NCBI RefSeq assembly: GCF_002102395.1
Contig: NZ_LQPZ01000044.1
Span: forward strand, 1-64,000
Length of the DNA: 64,000 nucleotides
Direction of reading: 5' to 3'
From: Mycolicibacillus trivialis
GTDB lineage: Bacteria > Actinomycetota > Actinomycetes > Mycobacteriales > Mycobacteriaceae
The notes under the pieces are model-generated. The model saw only the letters and a program-made list of their open reading frames with translations, searched no databases and had not been told where the DNA came from. Positions 24,352 through 33,891 of this stretch are shown here, in pieces (position 1 is the stretch's first letter; the number at the start of each line of letters is the position of its first letter). A program made the translations under genes and the position numbers.

Positions 24352-25508
24352 CGAGACGGGTGATGCGGATGCTGCGGCACCGGGTGTGGCAGGCGGTGGC
24401 GCTGCTGGCCGCGATGCTGATGCTCAGTTCCTGCGGCTGGCGCGGCATCGCCAACGTGCAGCTGCCCGGCGGGCCGGGCACCGGTCCGGGTACCTACACG
24501 GTGTACGTGCAGGTACCCGACACCCTGGCGCTCAACGGCAACAGCCGGGTGCTGGTCGCCGACGTCCACGTCGGCACCGTGCGCAAGATCGAGTTGAAGG
24601 ACTGGGTCGCGACGTTGACCCTCGGGCTGGACAAGGACGTCGTCCTGCCGAAGAACGCCACCGCCAAGATCGGGCAGACCAGCCTGCTGGGGTCCCAGCA
24701 CGTCGAGCTCGCGGCGCCGGCCGAACCGTCGGCGGACCGGCTCGGTGACGGCGACGTCATCAAGCTGGCGAACTCCTCGGCGTACCCGAACATGGAACGC
24801 ACGCTGGCGAGCCTGGCGATGATCCTGCGCGGCGGCGGGGTGCCGAACCTGGAGGCGCTCTCCGACGAGCTGACCTACCTGCTGGACGGGCGCGCCGACG
24901 CGATCCACGACTTCCTCGGCAAGCTGGCCACCTTCACCGGCGAGCTCAACGACCAGCGTGAGGACATCACCCACGCCATCGACGCCACCGACCGGCTGCT
25001 CGGCTACGTCGCCGCCCGGGACGCCACCCTGGACCGGCTGCTGGTGGAGGTGCCGCCGCTGATCAAGCACTACGCCGAGAAACGGGAACTGTTCACCGAC
25101 GCCGTCGAGGCGGTGGGCCGCTTCGCCGGGGTCGCCGACGAGACGCTCAGCGCCGCCCGAGGCCCGCTCGGTGAGGACCTGGAGGCGCTGAAGCGGCCGC
25201 TGAAGCAGCTCGGTCGTGGTGCGCCCTACCTCAGCGGCGCCCTGGACCTGATGGTGACCCTGCCGTTCGAGATCAACGGGGTGCCGATCGCGATCCGCGG
25301 CGACTACATCAACGTCTCGCTGATGGTCGACATGACGTTGAGCACGGTGGACAACGCGATCCTGTCCGGGACCGGGCTCTCGGGCATGCTGCGGGCGCTG
25401 GAGCAGTCCTGGGGCCGTGACCCGGCCACCATGCGCCCGGACGTGCGGTTCACCCCGAACCCGCTCAGCGCCGAGAACGGACCGCTCATCGAACGGGCGG
25501 AGGACTGA
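24348..25508 (+). CDS. lprK: Mce-family lipoprotein Mce1E (LprK)
   Basis: The 386-residue protein has a twin-charged lipoprotein signal peptide with lipobox LMLSSC, so the mature protein starts at the cysteine near residue 27 and is lipid-anchored. The Mce domain follows with YTVYVQVPDTLALNGNSRVLVADVHVGTV, and the helical region with LPFEINGVPIAIRGDYIN. The fifth Mce subunit is a lipoprotein in all mycobacterial mce operons. It overlaps mce1D by ATGA. Confidence 0.93.
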   Translation: MTRRVMRMLRHRVWQAVALLAAMLMLSSCGWRGIANVQLPGGPGTGPGTYTVYVQVPDTLALNGNSRVLVADVHVGTVRKIELKDWVATLTLGLDKDVVLPKNATAKIGQTSLLGSQHVELAAPAEPSADRLGDGDVIKLANSSAYPNMERTLASLAMILRGGGVPNLEALSDELTYLLDGRADAIHDFLGKLATFTGELNDQREDITHAIDATDRLLGYVAARDATLDRLLVEVPPLIKHYAEKRELFTDAVEAVGRFAGVADETLSAARGPLGEDLEALKRPLKQLGRGAPYLSGALDLMVTLPFEINGVPIAIRGDYINVSLMVDMTLSTVDNAILSGTGLSGMLRALEQSWGRDPATMRPDVRFTPNPLSAENGPLIERAED

Positions 25509-25510
25509 CG

Positions 25511-27079
25511 ATGTTGCTGAGCAGATTCGCCAAACGCCAGCTGGTGCTGTTCACCGCGGTGACCATGATCGCGGTGATCGGACTGGGCTGGTACTACCTG
25601 CGGCTACCCGCGCTGTTCGGTATCGGGCAGTACACCCTCAGCGCGGAGCTGCCGTCGTCGGGCGGGCTGTACGCCACCGCCAACGTCACCTACCGGGGCA
25701 CCACGATCGGGCGGGTCACCGCCGTGGAACCGACCGCGACCGGGGCGGTGGCCACCATGCGGATCGACTCGAAGTACAAGATCCCCGCCGACGCCTCGGC
25801 GAACGTGCACTCGGTCTCCGCGGTCGGTGAGCAGTACCTGGACCTGGTGTCGCACAACACCACCGACCAGGTTTTACCGGCCAACGCGGTCATCACCGAC
25901 ACGTCGGTGCCGGCACCGATCGGGCCGACCCTGGACGCCGCCAACCGCACCCTGGCCGCGCTGCCCCAGCAGAAGATCAGCCAGTTGCTCGACGAGACCG
26001 CGATGGCGGTCGGCGGGCTCGGCCCGGCGCTGCAGCGGCTGGTGGACGCCACCCAGGCGATCGCCGGCGATTTCAAGACCAACATCGGCGACGTCAACGA
26101 CATCATCGCCAACTCCGGGCCGATCCTGGACAGCCAGGTGGACTCCGGCGACGCCATCGAACGGTGGGCGGCCAACCTGAACACGCTGGCTGCGCAGAGT
26201 GCCGGTGAGGACGCCGCCCTGCGCCGCGTCCTGCCGCAGGCGGCCAGTTCGGCCGACCAGCTCAGCAACGTGATGGCAGGCCTGCAGGACTCCCTGCCGC
26301 AAACGTTCGCCAACTTGGCGATCGTGCTGGACATCCTCAAGCGCTACCGCCCCTACGTCGAGTCGATGCTGGTGGCGTTCCCGCAGGAGGCGGCGTCCGG
26401 GCAGGCGGTGACCGCGCCGTATGAGAACGAGGCCCGCGCACTGCTCGACCTGGGCTTGACCATCAACCAGCCGCCGCCGTGCATGACCGGGTTCCTGCCC
26501 GCCTCGGAGTGGCGCTCACCGGCCGACCTCAACCCCGAGCCCGCGCCGTCGGGGCTGTACTGCAAGATCCCCAAGGACACCCCGGCGAACGTGGTGCGCG
26601 GCGCCCGCAACATCCCGTGCGCCGACGTGCCCGGCAAGCGGGGCGCGACCCCGAAGGAGTGCCGTGACGAGGCGCCCTACGAGCCGTTGGGCACCAACCC
26701 CTGGTACGGCGACCCCGAGCAGTTCCGGAACTGCCCGGCGCCCGGCGCGCGCTGCGACCAGCCGGTGGACCCGGGCCGGGTGATCCCCGCCCCGTCGGTC
26801 AACAACGGCATGAACCCGGCACCGGCGGACAAGCTGCCGCCGCCGATGCGGCAGCAGGGCCCGATCAGCGACCCGTTGACCCGGCCCGGATCGGGTACCG
26901 TGCAGTGCAACGGCCAGCAGCCCAACCCGTGTGTCTACATTCCCAGCGCGGCACCGGCTGCGGTCTATCATCCGTCCAGCGGCGAATTGGTCGGCCCCGA
27001 CGGCGTCAAATACGTGATCGACAACGAGACCCCCACAGGAGACGACGGATGGAAGGAGATGCTGGCTCCGGTCAGTTGA
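25511..27079 (+). CDS. mce1F: Mce-family protein Mce1F
   Basis: The 522-residue protein has an anchor at about 9-28, the Mce domain with LSAELPSSGGLYATANVTYRGTTIGRV and a helical region with LLVAFPQE-type sequence typical of MceF. A long C-terminal segment is rich in Cys and Pro (residues about 320-500; PPPCMTGFLP, CADVPGKRG, CPAPGARCDQPVD). The several cysteines suggest disulphides outside the cytosol. The 3' end overlaps mas1A by 31 bases. Confidence 0.93.
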   Translation: MLLSRFAKRQLVLFTAVTMIAVIGLGWYYLRLPALFGIGQYTLSAELPSSGGLYATANVTYRGTTIGRVTAVEPTATGAVATMRIDSKYKIPADASANVHSVSAVGEQYLDLVSHNTTDQVLPANAVITDTSVPAPIGPTLDAANRTLAALPQQKISQLLDETAMAVGGLGPALQRLVDATQAIAGDFKTNIGDVNDIIANSGPILDSQVDSGDAIERWAANLNTLAAQSAGEDAALRRVLPQAASSADQLSNVMAGLQDSLPQTFANLAIVLDILKRYRPYVESMLVAFPQEAASGQAVTAPYENEARALLDLGLTINQPPPCMTGFLPASEWRSPADLNPEPAPSGLYCKIPKDTPANVVRGARNIPCADVPGKRGATPKECRDEAPYEPLGTNPWYGDPEQFRNCPAPGARCDQPVDPGRVIPAPSVNNGMNPAPADKLPPPMRQQGPISDPLTRPGSGTVQCNGQQPNPCVYIPSAAPAAVYHPSSGELVGPDGVKYVIDNETPTGDDGWKEMLAPVS

Positions 27080-27699
27080 ACCCCACCGAGTCCGACGTCT
27101 CCCCGTCGGACGACCACCCGCAGGACAGCAGCCCGGACACCGCCGGCGACGGCGACCGGGACGACGCCGCCGCGACCGCGGCGCCCGGCGACCCGGCTGC
27201 GCGCCGGGGGTCGCGGCTGGGCCGTGGCTGGCTGATCGGCATCGCGGTCGCCATGCTGGTGGCCGCCGCCGCGATCGGCGCGGGGGGCTATCTGGCGGTC
27301 CGGGCCCATCAGGGCAGCGTCGCCGCGCAGGACGACGACGCCGCGGCGCTGGCGGCGGCCAGGGACTGCCTGCTGGCGTTGCACGCCCCGGACCCGGCCG
27401 CGATGGACGCCAACCAGCGCAAGATCTTGGAGTGCGCCACCGGCGATTTCGTCGCCCAGGCGCCCCTGATGGTCAGCGTGCTCGCCGAAGCCTACGCCCA
27501 GGCCGACGTCCGGGTGGAAATGCTCGACATGCGCACCGCCGTGGAACGCCACAACCCGGACGGGTCGATCAACGTGCTCGCCGCATTCCGGGTCTTCGTC
27601 TCCAGCACGAACCAGCAGGTGGCCTACCGGTTGCGGGTGACGATGGCGCCCGACGACGGTGTGTACAAGGTCGCCGACATCCAGCAGGTCGCCCAGTGA
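27049..27699 (+). CDS. Mce-associated membrane protein Mas1A (Rv0175-like)
   Basis: The 216-residue protein has an acidic disordered N-terminus of about 55 residues, one membrane segment (WLIGIAVAMLVAAAAIGAGGYLAV) and a VirB8/NTF2-like extracytoplasmic domain ending YRLRVTMAPDDGVYKVADIQQV. Mas proteins stabilise Mce complexes. The ATG at 27049 lies inside mce1F and has AGGAG in place; it overlaps the next gene by GTGA. Confidence 0.88.
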   Translation: MEGDAGSGQLNPTESDVSPSDDHPQDSSPDTAGDGDRDDAAATAAPGDPAARRGSRLGRGWLIGIAVAMLVAAAAIGAGGYLAVRAHQGSVAAQDDDAAALAAARDCLLALHAPDPAAMDANQRKILECATGDFVAQAPLMVSVLAEAYAQADVRVEMLDMRTAVERHNPDGSINVLAAFRVFVSSTNQQVAYRLRVTMAPDDGVYKVADIQQVAQ

Positions 27700-28628
27700 C
27701 CGATGTGGTCGACCGGCGCGGCGGACCGGCGCGATGGCCGGCGCGGGCGCTCGCGGCCGCCATCGACGTGCTGCCGGGTGCGGCGGTCGCGGCGGCGGCC
27801 GGGATCGCCGCGGTCATGGCACCCCGGTTCAGCCCCTGGTGGTGGCTGTGGCTGCTGTTGTGCGGGGCGGCGATCCTGCTGACCGCGGTCAACCGGGTGA
27901 TCGCTCCCGCGGTCACCGGGTGGAGCCTGGGGCGCGCCGTCGTCGGCATCGAGGTGGCCCGCGCCGATGGCGGCGCCGTCGGGCCGGGCCGGCTGCTGGT
28001 GCGGGAGGCCGCGCACCTGCTCGACACGCTGCCGTTGCTCGCCGGCTGGCTGATGCCGCTGTGGGACCGGCGGCGCCGCACCGGAGCCGATCTGCTGGCC
28101 CGCACCGAGTCTCGGTGCGTCCCCGCACCCTCGGGGGGAGCGGTTCGCCGCGTCGTGCGGGTACTCATCGGGGCGGCGCTGGTGTGTGCCGCGGTGACCG
28201 GCGCCAGTTATCTCACCGTCTACCAGCCGGATCGGGTGGTCGAGCAGGCCCGTGACGACATCGCGCGCACCGGCCCCGAGCTGGTGGTGGAGATGCTCAG
28301 CTACGCGCCGGACACCATCGACGCCGACTTCGAGCGAGCGTCGACGCTGACCACCGAGCGCTACCACCCCGAACTGGAACTGGGGCAGCGGGCGGCGCGG
28401 GAGGCCCCGCTGCGGCACAGCTACTTCGTCCCGCACAGCGCCGTACTGGAATCCGGTGTGGACCGCGCCCGGCTGCTGGTGATGCTGCGCGGCGAACTCG
28501 GCGACCCGCCCGAGGTCTGGAACAGCACGGCCACCGCGGTGGTCGACTTCGTCAAGACCGACCGGGACTGGCTGATCGACGAACTGACCATCCTGCGGCG
28601 GTCCCCGATCCCGGAGGAGGGGCCGTGA
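27696..28628 (+). CDS. Mce-associated RDD-domain protein Mas1B (Rv0176-like)
   Basis: The 310-residue protein joins an RDD-type membrane domain (LAAAIDVLPGAAV, WSLGRAVVGIEVAR, LPLLAGWLMPLWDRRRRTGADLLARTES) at about 10-150 with a membrane segment at about 155-175 and a Mas-type extracytoplasmic domain (SYAPDTIDADFERASTLTTERYHPE). Such a fusion is a known feature of the second mas gene of mce1. It starts with GTG at 27696, overlapping the mas1A stop, and overlaps the next gene by GTGA. Confidence 0.88.
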   Translation: MTDVVDRRGGPARWPARALAAAIDVLPGAAVAAAAGIAAVMAPRFSPWWWLWLLLCGAAILLTAVNRVIAPAVTGWSLGRAVVGIEVARADGGAVGPGRLLVREAAHLLDTLPLLAGWLMPLWDRRRRTGADLLARTESRCVPAPSGGAVRRVVRVLIGAALVCAAVTGASYLTVYQPDRVVEQARDDIARTGPELVVEMLSYAPDTIDADFERASTLTTERYHPELELGQRAAREAPLRHSYFVPHSAVLESGVDRARLLVMLRGELGDPPEVWNSTATAVVDFVKTDRDWLIDELTILRRSPIPEEGP

Positions 28629-29200
28629 GCCCCCGCCGCCGGGTGGACGCGGACGCGACGCCGGCGCGGCCCGACCCCGCGCCGGCGGCCCCGGCCACCC
28701 CGCGGCCCCCGCTGCGGGTGGTCTGGACCGGGATCGCCGCGACCGTGGCCGTCATCGCCGCGCTCGCGATCGCCACCGTGCTGCTCGTCGGGCACGAGAG
28801 CCGGTACGAGACCGCGATGCGCGAGGACACGGTGCTCGAGGTGGCCCGTTCGTTCACGATCCAGGTGATGTCGCCGGACCCGACCGGCGACTACGGCGCC
28901 AACCGCTACGTGGACCGGATGACCGAGCAGGTGACCGGGGAACTGGAGACCTACTGGCGCGAATCCCGCGACCAGATTCTGATCCAGGTCGCCAAGGGGC
29001 CGAAGTCGGAGGCGACAATCCTGTACGCGGGACTGGAACGCTGGAACGACGACGGAAGCGCCGACGTGCTGGTGATCGCCAAGCAGAGCATCAAGGACGA
29101 CGACGACAAGACGATCGCCGAGCCGATCGCGCAGTTGCTCGAAACGGTACGACAGGAGGGGGGCCAGTGGAAGATCAGCAACATGGGCCCGGTGCTGTGA
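28625..29200 (+). CDS. Mce-associated membrane protein Mas1C (Rv0177-like)
   Basis: The 191-residue protein has a Pro/Ala-rich N-terminus, one membrane segment at about 32-55 (VVWTGIAATVAVIAALAIAT) and an NTF2-like extracytoplasmic domain ending GGQWKISNMGPV. It starts with GTG in a GTGA overlap and likewise overlaps mas1D. It probably helps assemble or stabilise the Mce1 complex. Confidence 0.87.
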   Translation: MSPRRRVDADATPARPDPAPAAPATPRPPLRVVWTGIAATVAVIAALAIATVLLVGHESRYETAMREDTVLEVARSFTIQVMSPDPTGDYGANRYVDRMTEQVTGELETYWRESRDQILIQVAKGPKSEATILYAGLERWNDDGSADVLVIAKQSIKDDDDKTIAEPIAQLLETVRQEGGQWKISNMGPVL

Positions 29201-29871
29201 ACGACGGCGAACCGAACGCCGAGGAGCCGCAGGTCGATCCCGAAACCGGCGGCGACGCAGCCGAATCCGAAACCGACGACGCCGAGGCGGACGCGGAGGC
29301 CGACGAGACGTCCGACGCCCCGGCCGCGGAGGAGGCGCCGGCTCGCGCGCATCGGCTCCGCCGAAAACTGCCGGCGCTCGGGATCGGGGTGGCCGCAACG
29401 GTGTTCGTCGCCGCGGCCGCCGCGGCCGGGGCCGCCGTCCAGCCGTATCTGGCCGACCGGGCCCTGGTCGACACCAAGCTGACCATCGCGCGGTCCGCCT
29501 CCGGGGCCATCCGAACTCTGTGGACCTACACTCCGGAGACGATCGGCACCCTGCCCGACCGGGCCGCCGAGTACCTCACCGGCGACCTGGCCGCCAACTA
29601 CCGCAAGTACATCGAAGCGATCGAGCCGCGGTACGTCCAAGCCCAGGTCAGCCTGGACAGCGAAGTGGTGGGGGTGGCGGTCGCCGCGGTCGAGGACGGC
29701 GAAGCCAGTGCGCTGGTCTACACCAACACCAGTTGGTCGAGCCCGAAGACCAAGGACATCCCGGGCCTGCAGTACAACTCCTACCAGGTCGCGCTGGTGC
29801 GTGACGGTGCCCGCTGGCGGGTCACCGCCCTCGAGCCGATCACCAACTTCACCCTCACCCCGCAGTTCTGA
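29197..29871 (+). CDS. Mce-associated membrane protein Mas1D (Rv0178-like)
   Basis: The 224-residue protein has a strongly acidic N-terminus of about 50 residues, a basic patch (RAHRLRRK), a membrane segment at about 62-82 and a Mas domain ending RWRVTALEPITNFTLTPQ. The start GTG at 29197 overlaps the mas1C stop; an in-frame GTG at 29167 is less likely. It is the last mce1 gene and its stop is 14 bases from the stop of the opposing operon. No terminator hairpin is obvious in between. Confidence 0.87.
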   Translation: MNDGEPNAEEPQVDPETGGDAAESETDDAEADAEADETSDAPAAEEAPARAHRLRRKLPALGIGVAATVFVAAAAAAGAAVQPYLADRALVDTKLTIARSASGAIRTLWTYTPETIGTLPDRAAEYLTGDLAANYRKYIEAIEPRYVQAQVSLDSEVVGVAVAAVEDGEASALVYTNTSWSSPKTKDIPGLQYNSYQVALVRDGARWRVTALEPITNFTLTPQF

Positions 29872-29885
29872 CCCGGGCGCGGCGG

Positions 29886-30671
29886 TCAGTTACCGCCGTA
29901 CTCGGGGCGCAGGATCGGGGCCAGTGCCGCCAGCGGGATGTGCGCCTTGACGTTGCCGCCGTCCATCGACCACTGCTGCAACTGGTCGTACTGCACCGGG
30001 GAGTCGTGGCCGACCGGATAGTCGGGCATGTAGAGGATCAGTTCGTCGGGGGTCAACGCCCAGGAGCGGTACCCGCCGGAGAACGGCTTGTCCGGCGTCC
30101 AGCGGTCCGGGGTGAACGGGTAGCTGCCCGGCGAGTGCTCCCAGAACGCCCGGTCGAGGGCTTCCACGATGTACTGGTTGCCCAGCTTGGGGATCTCCGC
30201 ATACGGGTCGACACCGTCCTTGGCGATGTCGGCCAGCTGCAGCTCGCGGCCCTGGGCCATATTGAAGGTGAAGGTGCGGTAGGCGTTGTTGATCCACGGC
30301 CCGTCGGCGTGGTAATCCTCGTGGAAAACGATGCTCAGCGCGTCGCCGTGCTGGAAGATCTCGTAGTTCTCGTTGCCCCAGCTGTCCTGGACCATCGACT
30401 GGCCCTTCTGCCGCCAGTTGTTGAACAGCTTCGACAGGTAGTCCTGGATCGGCGGTCCGGCGACGGGATGGTCGACGAGGTCGCCGGGGACCGCCATCTT
30501 GATGTAGCGGTTGGCGTTGCGCGGCGACGGGACCGTCGCATTGCAGAAGTGCCCATCCCACGCACCGCCGAGGCCTTCACAGAACGACGGCGCCGAGGCG
30601 CCCGTGGTGGGTGCGGCCATCAGCGCGCCCGCAGCCATCGCGACGCTGGCCGCCAGCCGGATCATCCACAT
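29886..30671 (-). CDS. Secreted DUF3298 protein (Mpt64/TB22.2-like), last gene of the second mce operon
   Basis: The 261-residue protein has a signal peptide ending near GASA (about residue 28), a conserved Cys pair (SFCEGLGGAWDGHFCNA) and a DUF3298 domain: FNMAQGRELQLADIAKDG, QYIVEALDRAF and LTPDELILYMPDYPVGHDSP. Mycobacterial members include Mpt64 and the esterase-like TB22.2; this one resembles them in layout. AGGAG lies 8 bases before the ATG at 30671. It starts 11 bases after the mas stop, so it is probably co-transcribed. Role in Mce transport unknown; it could bind a lipid or protect the complex. Confidence 0.78.
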   Translation of the reverse strand: MWMIRLAASVAMAAGALMAAPTTGASAPSFCEGLGGAWDGHFCNATVPSPRNANRYIKMAVPGDLVDHPVAGPPIQDYLSKLFNNWRQKGQSMVQDSWGNENYEIFQHGDALSIVFHEDYHADGPWINNAYRTFTFNMAQGRELQLADIAKDGVDPYAEIPKLGNQYIVEALDRAFWEHSPGSYPFTPDRWTPDKPFSGGYRSWALTPDELILYMPDYPVGHDSPVQYDQLQQWSMDGGNVKAHIPLAALAPILRPEYGGN

Positions 30672-30682
30672 CTCCGCAGCTC

Positions 30683-31363
30683 CTAGGGCAGTTCGACTTT
30701 GCTCGCCAGCCACCGGCCGTCGACATTCTCCATCGTCATTTTCATCCGGAGGCTGTCGACCCGGGGATCGGGGAGTTCGGTGTTCTCGACCTTCTGGTCG
30801 ACCATCAGCAACACCACGACCTTGTCGGTGGACTTCGACTGGATCGCGGAGTCCACCACCTTGCCGTCGGCATCGGACTTGTTGTCGATCAGCAGCTGGC
30901 GCAGCCGCATGCTCGACTCGGTGTACATGTCCTTGAAGTCGCCGGTGGCCCCGTTGAGCACCGCCGCGAAGTTCTCGTCGACCTCATCGGAGCTGATGCT
31001 GGTCAGCACCTGCGCGTAGTCGACGGCGGTGTCGCGGGCGGTCTCGCCGGCCCGATCGACCCGGTGATCGGACCACAGTTTCCAGCCCAGCCCGCCGGCG
31101 ATCGCCGCGAGCAGCAGGTAGACCGCCGCAGCGCCGAGGATCCGGGCAGCGCTCTGCCACACCGGGTTCGGGGCGCTCGGTGCGATGGGCGGGGCGGCGG
31201 TGCCGGTCGCGGCCGTCGCCTCGGTATCCGCGACTTCGGTTTCCCCGTCCTCGGCCGTGGCCTCGTCGGTCGGGGATGCGGCCTCGGTCGGGGCCTGCTC
31301 GGTAACCTCGTCCGGGGTTTCGGCCTCGGCGGTGGTGTCCGGGTCGGTGGGGTCGTCGGCCAC
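30683..31363 (-). CDS. Mce-associated membrane protein of the second mce operon
   Basis: The 226-residue protein has an acidic, Thr/Glu-rich N-terminus of about 65 residues, one membrane segment at about 75-95 (ILGAAAVYLLLAAIAGGLGW) and a Mas domain with FAAVLNGATGDFKDMYTESS and the end KMTMENVDGRWLASKVEL. It begins at GTG 31363 with AAGGAGACG upstream. It is paralogous to the gene at 41603, which has the same MTMENVDGRWLAS-type ending. It lies 23 bases after the mceF stop. Confidence 0.87.
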   Translation of the reverse strand: MADDPTDPDTTAEAETPDEVTEQAPTEAASPTDEATAEDGETEVADTEATAATGTAAPPIAPSAPNPVWQSAARILGAAAVYLLLAAIAGGLGWKLWSDHRVDRAGETARDTAVDYAQVLTSISSDEVDENFAAVLNGATGDFKDMYTESSMRLRQLLIDNKSDADGKVVDSAIQSKSTDKVVVLLMVDQKVENTELPDPRVDSLRMKMTMENVDGRWLASKVELP

Positions 31364-31386
31364 GGGTGGTCGTCTCCTTGCGGGGG

Positions 31387-32640
31387 TCAGCGGGGCGGCT
31401 CGATCGGCAGCGTCGGCCCACCATAGGGGGTCGGGATGCTGTAGCGGCCCTGGGGCGTCGGGTCGGAGGTGGCGCTGAGGTCGGCGCCGTGCGGGGCGCC
31501 CGCGGTGTCGTCGCCGGCCGGCCGGGGAGCGTTCTTCGCGCCGCGGATCAGCACCTCGGGGTCGGTGTCCGGGCAGTAGCCGGCGTACAGGAACGGTTCG
31601 GGGTAGTCCGCCGCCGACCCGGGCCGCCGCGGCGTGCCGTACTCGCAGGCGTACGTCGGGTAGAGGTCGACGGTGGTCCAGAGGCCCTGGTCGTGCATCA
31701 TGCTGCCGAGTGCCTCCAGCGTCGAGCCCCGGTAGTCGGGGAACAGCGCGTTGAGCGCCGGGACCCGTAGGTAGAGGATCTGGGCGGTGGTGGCCAGGTT
31801 CTCCAGCAGGCCGACCATGGTGTCGGAGTTGTCGTCGAAGATGCCGTCGACCCGCGACAGCATGCCGGGGCCCTGGTCGACGAACGTGCGGTAGCCGCCG
31901 TCCATCTTGTTGACCCCGGTCAGCACGTTGTGCAGGTTGTCGGCGGCGACCTGCAGGCCGGCGTTCTTGTCGGCGAGCAACTCCAGGGTGACCCGACTGG
32001 ACTTCAGCACGCTCACCGTCTCCGGCAGCACCCCGTTGAGGGTGGAGAGCAGGAACGTTCCGCCGTCGATGATGTCGGTGAGTTTCTGCGGACCGTCCTT
32101 GCTCAGGCTCAGTTCGTGTTTGATGATCTCAAGCTTGTCGATGTCGACCTGGGCGAGCGCCCCGTCGGTGTGGGCGAGCATGTCCGACAACGGCACCGGG
32201 GTCTGGGTGTCCTCCCGGGCGATGACGTCCCCGTTGGCCAGGTACGGCCCGTCGGTGGTCTTCGGCTCGAAGTCGATGTACTGCTCACCGGCGGGGGACA
32301 GCCCCGAGACCCGCACCGGGGTGCCGACCGGGATCTTGACCTTCGATTTGACTTCGACCAGCGCGTCGACGCCCTGCGGCGTGAGCACCAGGTCCTGGAT
32401 GGAGCCGACCGGAACCCCGCGCACCGCGACGTCCTGGTTGGCCAGCAGGCCCCCGGAGTCGGCCAGCTGCACCCGTAGCTTGTAGGTGGAGACGAACGGG
32501 TTGACCCGCAGCGCCCCGATCAGCAGGTAGCCGACGGCGACGACCAGCGTCAGCCCGAGGGCGATCCCGGAGACCCAGGTCTTCTGCCGGTGGCCGGCCC
32601 GGACGGCGCCGACGATCCGGCGACTGATGGTGTCCAGCAT
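31387..32640 (-). CDS. Mce-family protein, F position of second mce operon
   Basis: The 417-residue protein has a membrane anchor at about 25-45, an Mce domain with YKLRVQLADSGGLLANQDVAVRGVPVGSI, a helical region and FLYAGYCPDTDPEVLIRGAKN near the C-terminus. Position last among six Mce genes and the domain form fit MceF. It lacks the long Cys/Pro tail of Mce1F. The ATG is nine bases after the mceE stop. Confidence 0.9.
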   Translation of the reverse strand: MLDTISRRIVGAVRAGHRQKTWVSGIALGLTLVVAVGYLLIGALRVNPFVSTYKLRVQLADSGGLLANQDVAVRGVPVGSIQDLVLTPQGVDALVEVKSKVKIPVGTPVRVSGLSPAGEQYIDFEPKTTDGPYLANGDVIAREDTQTPVPLSDMLAHTDGALAQVDIDKLEIIKHELSLSKDGPQKLTDIIDGGTFLLSTLNGVLPETVSVLKSSRVTLELLADKNAGLQVAADNLHNVLTGVNKMDGGYRTFVDQGPGMLSRVDGIFDDNSDTMVGLLENLATTAQILYLRVPALNALFPDYRGSTLEALGSMMHDQGLWTTVDLYPTYACEYGTPRRPGSAADYPEPFLYAGYCPDTDPEVLIRGAKNAPRPAGDDTAGAPHGADLSATSDPTPQGRYSIPTPYGGPTLPIEPPR

Positions 32641-32649
32641 GTCGACCCC

Positions 32650-33891
32650 CTATCCTTCCGGTTCCGGCGGTCCGGGCGGCGGCCCCTGCGGCGCGTCCTG
32701 CACCAGCGGGCTCGGTGGGATGGGCGCGCCCACCGGAGCCCACGGCTGCTGACCCATCGAGGTGTCCGGGCCTTTGCCGACGACGCGCTCCTGCAGGCGC
32801 CACAGCGCGTACTTGATCGAGCCGACCAGCTTGGCCCAGTCGTAGCGCTTCGGGCCGTGCAGCGCCAGGTCACCCTTGAAGCCGGCGTCGGGCATCGACC
32901 CGATCACCAGCCGGTCGACGCTGACCCGCACCGAGATCGACGATCCCGGGGTGCTCTTGACGAGCGGTGGCATCAGCCGGTTCAGCGCGTACAGGCTGGT
33001 GTCGGGATCCAGCGACACGTCGTTCCAGGCCGCGGCGACGGTGTTGGCGTCCTTGATGATGCTGCGGCCGGTCTCGTCGGTGCCGGCGATCGACGGGAAC
33101 TTTTGCAACAGCCGGGTGGTGTCGCCGATGGTCATGATGACGTCGGTGAGCTGTGCGGTGTTGTCGGCCAGCACGTCGGTCGCCGGCCCGGCCGCCTCCA
33201 GGATCTCGGTGAGCGCCTGGTTCTTCTCATCGAGTCGGTCGGCGAGCCGGGCGGTGGCGGTCAACGCGGAGTTGATCTCCCCGGAGCGGGCGTTGAGCTT
33301 GCCCAGCAGCAGGTTGGACTTGCTGATCAGATCGCCGAGCGCCTCGCCCTGGTCGCCGGTGGCCGCGCCGGCCCCGTTGACCAGGTTGGTAAAGTTGCGC
33401 ACGGTTCCGCCGTTGACCAGCAGCGCCGCCGAGGCCAACACGGACTCGACGGTGGCCGCCGCGGCGGTCTCGGTGATGGTGTCGCCGTCGGTGAGCAGCG
33501 GGGCGTTCGGGTCGGCGGGTGTGGGTTGCTTGATCGCCACGAACACGTCGCCCAGCGGGGTCGCCGACCGCAGTTCGGCGATGCTGCCCACCGGGATGCG
33601 GGTGCCGTCCATGATGCGCAGGGTTGTTTCGGCCTTGTAGTTGCGCGCGACCATCGACTCCAACTGGCCGACGTCGGCACCGCCGAGTTTCACCTTGGCG
33701 TGTGAGGGCAGGTTCAGCGCGTTGTCGAACACCGCCTTGAGGGTGTAGCCGCCGGCCCCCATGCCGGGCGCGGGCAGCGGGAGGTCACCGAGCCCGACGC
33801 CGCAGCCGGAGGTCAGTAGCGCGGCTGCCGCGACGGCAACCACGGTGCGCTTACCGCGCCGGATCCCTGTCGTCCTGGCCACCATGATCAC
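32650..33891 (-). CDS. Mce-family lipoprotein, E position of second mce operon
   Basis: The 413-residue protein has a lipoprotein signal with lipobox LLTSGC near residue 28, then an Mce domain with YTLKAVFDNALNLPSHAKVKLGGADVGQL and a helical region. The fifth position and the lipobox identify it as the MceE equivalent. The start is taken as the GTG at 33891 that overlaps the mceD stop; an ATG at 33885, two codons on, is equally usable. A short Pro-rich tail (GPPPGPPEPEG) ends the protein. Confidence 0.9.
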   Translation of the reverse strand: MIMVARTTGIRRGKRTVVAVAAAALLTSGCGVGLGDLPLPAPGMGAGGYTLKAVFDNALNLPSHAKVKLGGADVGQLESMVARNYKAETTLRIMDGTRIPVGSIAELRSATPLGDVFVAIKQPTPADPNAPLLTDGDTITETAAAATVESVLASAALLVNGGTVRNFTNLVNGAGAATGDQGEALGDLISKSNLLLGKLNARSGEINSALTATARLADRLDEKNQALTEILEAAGPATDVLADNTAQLTDVIMTIGDTTRLLQKFPSIAGTDETGRSIIKDANTVAAAWNDVSLDPDTSLYALNRLMPPLVKSTPGSSISVRVSVDRLVIGSMPDAGFKGDLALHGPKRYDWAKLVGSIKYALWRLQERVVGKGPDTSMGQQPWAPVGAPIPPSPLVQDAPQGPPPGPPEPEG

